The position numbers and the translations under genes are program-made. The notes beneath the pieces were generated by a model. It did no database searches. It saw only the letters and a list, made by a program, of their open reading frames with translations, and was not told where the DNA came from. 64,000 bases of DNA from the NCBI GenBank assembly GCA_949001935.1, contig CARJLX010000002.1, forward strand, positions 1 to 64,000, read 5' to 3'. Of this stretch, positions 59,668 to 64,000 are shown piece by piece; the stretch's first letter is position 1, and the number at the start of each line of letters is the position of its first letter. The stretch comes from an uncultured Eubacteriales bacterium. Its GTDB lineage: Bacteria; Bacillota; Clostridia; Christensenellales; UBA1242.

Positions 59668-59940
59668 AATAAAAACTAAAATTAAGCAAACCACGGCAAG
59701 AGCAAAAGAAATTGCACCACCACAATAAAAAAGTGCATTTTTAGTTTGTTCACTTAAAGGCTCGCGTTTTGGTTTGCTTTTTTCGTTTAGAGATGTTTGT
59801 TTAGTTGTATTATTTACTTGAATATCCATCTCTTTACTTTGAAGATTCTGTGAAGCTGCATTATTTTCAGTATTTTGTGATGTTGGGGGGCGAGGTGGTA
59901 TTGGTCGTGGTGGAGGTGGTATTCTTCTATTTTCTTCCAT
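59662..59940 (-). CDS. proline-rich tail-anchored small membrane protein, 92 aa
   Basis: TAGGAG precedes the ATG. Residues 5-20 are almost only Pro and Arg (RRIPPPPRPIPPRPP), then a polar Asn/Gln/Ser/Lys linker (~22-65) and a single C-terminal hydrophobic helix (~68-92), so the long N-terminal part is probably cytoplasmic. No family is recognised. The stop region overlaps the convergent DUF4363 gene by 6 bases. Confidence 0.65.
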   Translation of the reverse strand: MEENRRIPPPPRPIPPRPPTSQNTENNAASQNLQSKEMDIQVNNTTKQTSLNEKSKPKREPLSEQTKNALFYCGGAISFALAVVCLILVFIL

Positions 59941-60011
59941 ATTAAACTCCTATATATAAATATATTACAATAAATATCAAAAAAAGCAAAATGATTTAGC
60001 ATTTTACTTTT

Positions 60012-60563
60012 TTATTCTATAAAATTATATCCCCAAAAAGCTTCGATAGTATGATCAACCGTTAAAGTTTCTATTAAGAAAGTGATAACATAATTTTCTG
60101 TGCTTTTTAAAGTTAAACTTTCGTCAAGATATATTTGACTGCAAAGTGAGATTTTGTTTTGTGCAGGAAGTGTATCTTTGAAATAATAATAACCATCATT
60201 TTCATTAAAAATCCAATTTTGAGTAGTTATAAGTGAAATTGGTTGAAACTCATTTGCCGAAGTATAAACATAAGCTTTACCTCTAACATAAAATTCATAA
60301 TCTTGTTCATAATTTTTGATTGCGACTATTTGATTTAATTTTTCGCCACATAAAAATGAGCCATTAAAATTCAAACTAACAGCGTTTGCAGAATTTTTGT
60401 TGGCTTCAATTTCAATATTATTGCCAAGCTGAAAATCTGTGACGCGTGTATTATCATTACTAAAATACCATCCTGAAACACCAAGGTAGATTGAAAGGGC
60501 AAGCAATGATGCAAGAATAATTACAGCAAACAGCCAACTATAAAAATATTTATCTTTTTTCAT
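60012..60563 (-). CDS. single-pass membrane protein of unknown family, 183 aa
   Basis: GAGAGG precedes the ATG. One membrane helix (~9-32) is followed by a beta-rich ectodomain with several Tyr/Phe-Asn pairs (for example YEFYVRGKAYVYTSANEF and YYYFKDTLPAQNKISL). Two Cys (in SFLCGEKL and SLCSQIYL) might form a disulfide outside the membrane. It resembles the many anchored ectodomain proteins elsewhere in the window in design, without detectable sequence identity. Confidence 0.7.
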   Translation of the reverse strand: MKKDKYFYSWLFAVIILASLLALSIYLGVSGWYFSNDNTRVTDFQLGNNIEIEANKNSANAVSLNFNGSFLCGEKLNQIVAIKNYEQDYEFYVRGKAYVYTSANEFQPISLITTQNWIFNENDGYYYFKDTLPAQNKISLCSQIYLDESLTLKSTENYVITFLIETLTVDHTIEAFWGYNFIE

Positions 60564-60622
60564 AATTCCTCTCGTTTTAGTGTGTTAGTTTTTTATAATT
60601 TTTATACTTTTAATATAAAAAA

Positions 60623-60651
60623 GTATTTTATTTGTTTTTTAGTCAATAATT
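60623..60651 (+). promoter_or_regulatory. possible sigma-F-type promoter
   Basis: GTATT (60623-60627), 14 bp and GTCAATAATT (60642-60651). Against the sigma-F consensus (GYWTA, 14-16 bp, GGNRANANTW) the -35 has one mismatch and the -10 one. The ATG is 5 bases downstream, so the mRNA may be leaderless. Confidence 0.35.
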
Positions 60652-60656
60652 TAGCC

Positions 60657-61112
60657 ATGAAAAGATTAGTTGCATTTTTATTCGTTGGTAGTTTAATTTT
60701 CGCTTTATCTTGTTTTGGAAACTTTGACTTGCTTGGTCATGATAAAATTTCAAAAGTTTGTGTTGTTACAAATTATCAAGTTGTTTCTGCAGAGTGCGAT
60801 AATGTTATTAAAAGTGGAAATCAATTTTATTATTCTGGCAGCAGGGATGAAATAAAAAAGCAATTTAAAAATTTAGATAATGTTGATGGAGTAATTTTAT
60901 ATTTTCAAAACTCGTCATTAAAAGAAGTAGCAGATTTTTATAAAATTGATTACTATCGAGGAGGTGATGTAGAAGGAATGTCTATTTACTATGGCTATAG
61001 TCCGTATTATAAAGATTTTGAAAATATTAATAACAAAAAACTTAATGTGCAAATTGCAATCAATGGAGAAGAAATTATTGTTGGCTTTCCTGCAATATTA
61101 ATTGGATTTTAA
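60657..61112 (+). CDS. secreted protein, possibly YwmB-like, 151 aa
   Basis: ATG 60657 begins a signal peptide or anchor (MKRLVAFLFVGSLIFALSCF, with a Cys at the end of the hydrophobic core but not a clear lipobox). The end, LNVQIAINGEEIIVGFPAILIGF, recalls the C-terminal INxQIA...GTPII of YwmB proteins, which lie near spoIID and spoIIQ in Bacillus. The presence of a SpoIIQ-like gene right after it agrees with this. It is shorter than YwmB (~240), so the assignment is tentative. It has no ribosome site. Confidence 0.5.
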   Translation: MKRLVAFLFVGSLIFALSCFGNFDLLGHDKISKVCVVTNYQVVSAECDNVIKSGNQFYYSGSRDEIKKQFKNLDNVDGVILYFQNSSLKEVADFYKIDYYRGGDVEGMSIYYGYSPYYKDFENINNKKLNVQIAINGEEIIVGFPAILIGF

Positions 61113-61125
61113 GATAAAAGTTTTT

Positions 61126-61155
61126 GTATAAATACTTTCCATTGTGTCAATAAAG
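61126..61155 (+). promoter_or_regulatory. possible sigma-F-type promoter of the SpoIIQ-like gene
   Basis: GTATA (61126-61130), 15 bp and GTCAATAAAG (61146-61155). The -35 is perfect for sigma-F; the -10 matches only in part, but shares GTCAATAA with the preceding gene's candidate. Weak. Confidence 0.3.
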
Positions 61156-61173
61156 AGTTTAGGAGGTAAAAAT

Positions 61174-61764
61174 ATGGAAATCAAAAAAAGAAGTAGGGCA
61201 AAGGAGTTTTTTAAAAGATTTGGGGCAGTTATAGGTGGTGGTGTATTAGTGCTTGCATTAACAGTAACAGGACTTACTTTAGGCTTGACTAGTGGAAATC
61301 AATCAGTTATTCCGCCAGATGATGATCAACAAGTGTCTACGGGAGAACTCAAGTTTTCGCTTCCAATGACAAATCCAGAAGTAATCAAAGACTTTTCTGC
61401 AACCGAACTTCAAGAGAATGCAGCTTTAAATCAATGGGAAGCACACAAGTCTATGGACTTAACTTCAAGTGATGGATTTGTTTATTCTGTGCTTGATGGC
61501 AGTGTTTTAGATGTTGGCTATAACTACATGGAAGGGCAATATATTATTGTACAACATAAAGATGGTTTTGTGAGTACCTATGCTTCTCTTGGGAAAGATG
61601 TTCTTGTCCAAAAGGGAGATAAAATCACTGCTGGACAAAAGCTTGGCGTAGTTTCACAAACTGCAACTAACGAAAGCGACATGGATGCTCATTTACACTT
61701 TACTCTCAAACTTAACGATAAAAAAGTTGACCCTAACAATTATATCGAATTCCAAAATAAATAA
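61174..61764 (+). CDS. spoIIQ: M23 family peptidase, SpoIIQ-like
   Basis: AGGAGGT fixes ATG 61174 (196 aa). An N-terminal membrane helix (~17-40) leads to a short linker and a LytM/M23 domain (~90-190). Zinc ligands and catalytic residues are present: H-x3-D in AHKSMD near 98, and HLHF near 177. Clostridial SpoIIQ keeps these residues, whereas Bacillus SpoIIQ is degenerate. Small size, single anchor and clustering with sporulation-type genes favour SpoIIQ, the forespore half of the channel with SpoIIIAH, over a vegetative endopeptidase, though that is not excluded. Confidence 0.75.
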   Translation: MEIKKRSRAKEFFKRFGAVIGGGVLVLALTVTGLTLGLTSGNQSVIPPDDDQQVSTGELKFSLPMTNPEVIKDFSATELQENAALNQWEAHKSMDLTSSDGFVYSVLDGSVLDVGYNYMEGQYIIVQHKDGFVSTYASLGKDVLVQKGDKITAGQKLGVVSQTATNESDMDAHLHFTLKLNDKKVDPNNYIEFQNK

Positions 61765-61787
61765 TAATTGAAATTAATTATTATTGC

Positions 61788-61823
61788 AAAAAACAGCAAA
61801 TATAGAAAATTTGCTGTTTTTGT
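61788..61823 (+). terminator. intrinsic terminator
   Basis: AAAAACAGCAAAT and ATTTGCTGTTTTT pair across 7 bases, after the SpoIIQ-like gene. Confidence 0.88.
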
Positions 61824-61832
61824 TTATATTAG

Positions 61833-61861
61833 TTGCTATTTTTTAAGATTTGTGTTAATCT
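61833..61861 (+). promoter_or_regulatory. sigma-A promoter of the acyl carrier protein gene
   Basis: TTGCTA (61833-61838), 17 bp and TAATCT (61856-61861). Confidence 0.6.
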
Positions 61862-61892
61862 TATCTAGAAATCTAAATTTTATGGAGGATTT

Positions 61893-62123
61893 ATGAAAAC
61901 TATAGAAAAAGTTAAACAATTGGTAGCTGAGCAACTTTGTATCTCAACTGATGATATTGCTGATAACGCAGATATTATGGAATTAGGTGCAGACTCTATT
62001 GATGTTGTTGAAATGCTCACAACTTTTGAAGATGAGTTTGGAATTACTATTCCTGATAGCAAGGTTGAAGAACTTAGAACTATTCCTGCCATTGTTAAAG
62101 TTATAGACGAAAGCAGAAAATAA
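61893..62123 (+). CDS. acpP: acyl carrier protein
   Basis: 76-residue acidic four-helix protein that carries fatty acyl chains on a phosphopantetheine arm. The attachment Ser35 is in LGADSIDVVE; the usual DSL is DSI here, which is also common. The N-terminus KTIEKVKQLVAEQLCI and the late FGITIPDSKVEELRTI fit AcpP. GGAGGA precedes the ATG. There are no other fatty-acid genes nearby, so it is a stand-alone copy; specialised use, for example in sporulation, cannot be excluded. Confidence 0.93.
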   Translation: MKTIEKVKQLVAEQLCISTDDIADNADIMELGADSIDVVEMLTTFEDEFGITIPDSKVEELRTIPAIVKVIDESRK

Positions 62124-62188
62124 ATCTTCGTGTGTTTAAAAATCACCCCTTAGTCATTCAATTTTGAAACTAGCGAAAAAACAAAGAG

Positions 62189-62220
62189 AACACCAAAACA
62201 ACAAGGTGTTTTCTTTTTTT
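62189..62220 (+). terminator. intrinsic terminator
   Basis: AACACC-N10-GGTGTT followed by TTCTTTTTTT, after acpP. Confidence 0.8.
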
Positions 62221-62247
62221 GTGCTTACACTCTCTTAACCAGCAAAA

Positions 62248-62504
62248 AAACGAATACTTCTGTCGTTGTCACAGGTTGTCGTGAAAATAAATAAAATGCA
62301 AATTAAATGACACTCGCCTTGACCTCGACAACAAAGAATATTCGTTTACGCTAGAAAAAATAGAGAGAAGAAAACAAAAAGCAAAAGAGCGGGCTGCGTT
62401 ACGCTCTGCCAGCAACCGCTCTTTTGCAAATAAAATTGAGCATAGGCGTGTGCTTGGTTGGTGGAGCGAAGCGACACCACTTGTATTATACAAGCACACG
62501 CCTA
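62248..62504. repeat. cluster of three large palindromes in a gene-free 470-bp stretch
   Basis: (1) AAACGAATA (62248-62256) with TATTCGTTT (62339-62347), enclosing GTTGTCG/CGACAAC. (2) GCAAAAGAGCGG (62381-62392) with CCGCTCTTTTGC (62416-62427), 12 bp perfect. (3) TAGGCGTGTGCTTG (62443-62456) with CAAGCACACGCCTA (62491-62504), 14 bp perfect, with a second small stem TGGTG/CACCA inside. The stretch is richer in G+C than its surroundings and has no credible gene. It resembles repeated intergenic elements or structured RNA. Confidence 0.65.
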
Positions 62505-62542
62505 AATGCCAAATTAAAAATTTTTATATTATATATAGATTT

Positions 62543-62573
62543 TTGATACAAAATTGATATACTGTGATATAAT
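62543..62573 (+). promoter_or_regulatory. sigma-A-like promoter of the APH-like gene
   Basis: TTGATA (62543-62548), 19 bp and TATAAT (62568-62573). Confidence 0.5.
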
Positions 62574-62596
62574 ATATTTGCTTATGAGGAGTAAAA

Positions 62597-63697
62597 ATGG
62601 AACTAAAAGATATAAATAAAAGGATTATAGATAGGAGCGACCTGTTTTATTGGCAAGCTGAAAGACGTGTCACAGAACAAGAAGCAGCTGATATTTGGAA
62701 AGACAGACACGCAGCGATTAAAAATGACGAATTGTTGAAAGCTGTAAATAAAGTGCTGATTGGCGAAAAATGTGTATCAATTGATGAAGTTGATCCAAAC
62801 ACACAAGAAGCAAATGGAAGTGTAAATTCAAATCGTATTGGCTATTTGGAAAGTGGAAAGAAAGTGATTATTCGCTGCCACCCACGCGGAGTTGAAAATG
62901 GTTATTTCTATGTAGAATCTCTCGTTGCTAAGTTTTTGTCTGAATATGGGCTACCAACCTATAAAACTTATGCAATCCACGATTGTGAAAATGAAACTGA
63001 TTGTGCTTTTCAAGTTATTGAAAGGATTGACGGATATAACATTGACAACTTTTTGCAAGCACACCCAGAAAAAGAACAAAAACTTGTTTTTGAAATGGGA
63101 AAGACAATGGCAAATATCCACAAAATCAAAGTTGAAGGATTTGGGCCTTTTGATAACAAACTTGCAAAAAATGGAGTTTTGAAAGGTGTCCATAGCAGTT
63201 TTTACAAGTCTGTTCTTGCAGGGCTTGATTTTGATTTGGAAACACTTGTCAAACACAATGTTTTGACAGTAGAAAGAGCAAAACAACATAAAGACTTATT
63301 CGTTGCAAGTAAAGAGCTTCTCTCATGTAAACAGGGAGTTTTGGTGCATAATGATTTTGCGGATTGGAATTTATTGACTGATGGACAAAAAGTAAATGGT
63401 ATTTTGGATTTTGATGAATGCGTTGGAAGTGACCCTGTGACAGACATTGCTTGTTGGAGTTTATTTTTTAAACCTGAGAGATTGAAGGTTTTTCTTAATG
63501 GTTATTTCTCTATTGAAAAGAAACCTAATAATTTTGATAAAAAATTTCAACTATTAAAGTTAAGATACTCGCTTGCCAAAATGACACTTAGAACAAGGAG
63601 ATATTCTTATGAGCAAAGTGATTTTATGAAAAAGATGATAGAGGTTGGTAAAGAAAGTTTGCGAGCGGGTGAACGATATTTTGGATTAATAAAATAA
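62597..63697 (+). CDS. aminoglycoside phosphotransferase (APH) family kinase
   Basis: 366-residue protein with a kinase-like fold. The C-lobe shows the APH Brenner motif as VLVHNDFADWNLL (family HGDLHPGNIL) and the metal site ILDFDECVGSDPVTDIACW. The N-lobe has ESGKKVIIRCHPRG, with a candidate nucleotide-binding Lys. A ~60-residue N-terminal extension precedes it. Families of this kind phosphorylate antibiotics, choline, homoserine, sugars or methylthioribose; the substrate cannot be told, and I see no basis for calling it a resistance gene. GAGGAG precedes the ATG. Confidence 0.85.
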   Translation: MELKDINKRIIDRSDLFYWQAERRVTEQEAADIWKDRHAAIKNDELLKAVNKVLIGEKCVSIDEVDPNTQEANGSVNSNRIGYLESGKKVIIRCHPRGVENGYFYVESLVAKFLSEYGLPTYKTYAIHDCENETDCAFQVIERIDGYNIDNFLQAHPEKEQKLVFEMGKTMANIHKIKVEGFGPFDNKLAKNGVLKGVHSSFYKSVLAGLDFDLETLVKHNVLTVERAKQHKDLFVASKELLSCKQGVLVHNDFADWNLLTDGQKVNGILDFDECVGSDPVTDIACWSLFFKPERLKVFLNGYFSIEKKPNNFDKKFQLLKLRYSLAKMTLRTRRYSYEQSDFMKKMIEVGKESLRAGERYFGLIK

Positions 63698-63700
63698 ACA

Positions 63701-63726
63701 AAAGTCGAGATAAACTCTCGGCTTTT
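63701..63726 (+). terminator. intrinsic terminator
   Basis: AAAGTCGAGA-taaac-TCTCGGCTTTT, 10 bp with one G-T, after the APH-like gene. Confidence 0.8.
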
Positions 63727-63782
63727 AATTTATTTCACTAGTTTCAAAATTTATAGCCCTTAGGGTGATTTTTTTTATATAA

Positions 63783-63819
63783 AAAAGAAAAAGTTTGAAA
63801 TTACCAAACTTTTTCTTTT
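63783..63819 (-). terminator. terminator of the last gene overlapping its stop codon
   Basis: AAAAGAAAAAGTTTG pairs with CAAACTTTTTCTTTT across a 7-base loop. The stem covers the last codons and stop of the minus-strand gene. Confidence 0.75.
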
Positions 63820-64000
63820 TTAACAGATTTAACAATTATAAAGATAATAACAGCAAGAAGTACAACAGCGCCAGCAATTATAATATAGATAATATAAGAA
63901 GCTTTATATTGTCTTCCGGATATAACTGATTCTGGATTAGATCTTGTATCATATCTTCCTTCAAGGGTTTGAACATCTCCATCAGGTGCTTCATCATAAA
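63801..64000 (-). CDS. C-terminus of a membrane-anchored surface protein (partial)
   Basis: Open on the minus strand from the window edge to TAA at 63801-63803. The visible ~65 residues end in a polar stretch (EGRYDTRSNPESVISGRQYK), one hydrophobic helix (ASYIIYIIIAGAVVLLAVII in part) and a basic tail (VKSVKKEKVW). This C-anchor design matches the giant protein at 5.8 kb and the C1 protease at 18 kb, so it is probably another large surface protein. The rest lies outside the window. Confidence 0.75.
   Translation of the reverse strand, partial: YDEAPDGDVQTLEGRYDTRSNPESVISGRQYKASYIIYIIIAGAVVLLAVIIFIIVKSVKKEKVW

Noticed and set aside
62269..62499. A 76-codon open frame on the minus strand in the palindrome-rich region
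   Set aside because: It is composed of the palindrome arms, has no ribosome site and no recognisable domain; better explained as a by-product of repeat sequence.
62597..63697. Calling the APH-like gene an antibiotic resistance gene
   Set aside because: The kinase motifs are general to the fold; substrate-specific features cannot be read, and no mobile element surrounds it.
1..64000. CRISPR array, insertion sequence or prophage
   Set aside because: No regularly spaced repeats, transposase, integrase or phage structural gene was found on either strand.

Overview
This window reads as chromosomal DNA of a low-GC (roughly one-third G+C by eye), Gram-positive, anaerobic, endospore-forming bacterium, most likely an uncultured lineage of Clostridia. 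The evidence is a complete gerA-gerB-gerC germinant-receptor operon behind a near-perfect sigma-G-type promoter, a SpoIIQ-like M23 protein, a SpoVB-type flippase, a DUF421/DUF4363 pair, rubrerythrin, and AGGAGG-type ribosome binding sites on most genes. No phage, integrase, transposase or CRISPR array is visible. The species cannot be named from the sequence alone.

Layout. 1-5.7 kb: tRNA-Glu, comF, cysS, a MarR regulator divergent from recD2, and a small XRE regulator. 5.7-21.4 kb: envelope block with a ~2,900-residue membrane-anchored surface protein, a glycosyltransferase with TPR-like tail, a nucleoside hydrolase, a broken tRNA-Ser copy next to the intact tRNA-Ser, and a surface papain-like protease. 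21.4-28 kb: three small two-helix VirB2/TrbC-like paralogues, a tiny Asn/Cys-rich secreted peptide, an ArsR regulator, queH-lepB, HU and rubrerythrin. 28-47 kb: three GLUG-repeat surface-protein loci (28.4, 39.4 and 45.0 kb) interleaved with rplJL, leuS, unknown membrane proteins and gerABC. 47-64 kb: ftsH and a partner gene, a CtpE-like P-type ATPase, CCA-adding enzyme, VanW protein, TVP38 protein, LysM peptide, SpoVB, DUF421/DUF4363, unknown membrane proteins, SpoIIQ-like protein, acyl carrier protein, a palindrome-rich intergenic region, an APH-like kinase, and the C-terminus of one more surface protein.

The most striking signal is a probable phase-variable surface-protein family. Two GLUG genes have duplicated ~230-bp upstream regions in which an uninterrupted G tract (10 G and 9 G) lies inside the spacer between a TTGACG -35 and a TATACT -10, giving 18- and 16-bp spacers on either side of the 17-bp optimum. 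The third copy has an 8-G tract inside its signal-peptide coding region; losing one G would join the signal peptide to the mature frame. That copy also carries two amber codons, so it looks decayed. All three are ordinary contingency-locus geometry, but I know of no described example with this family in this kind of host.

A second theme is promoters placed so that transcription should begin at or within a few bases of the start codon (marR, recD2, the C1 protease, the 38.3-kb membrane protein, DUF421), which suggests leaderless mRNAs in this organism. A third is forespore-type promoters in front of gerA, DUF421, VanW and possibly the YwmB-like and SpoIIQ-like genes, which ties these loci into one sporulation programme.
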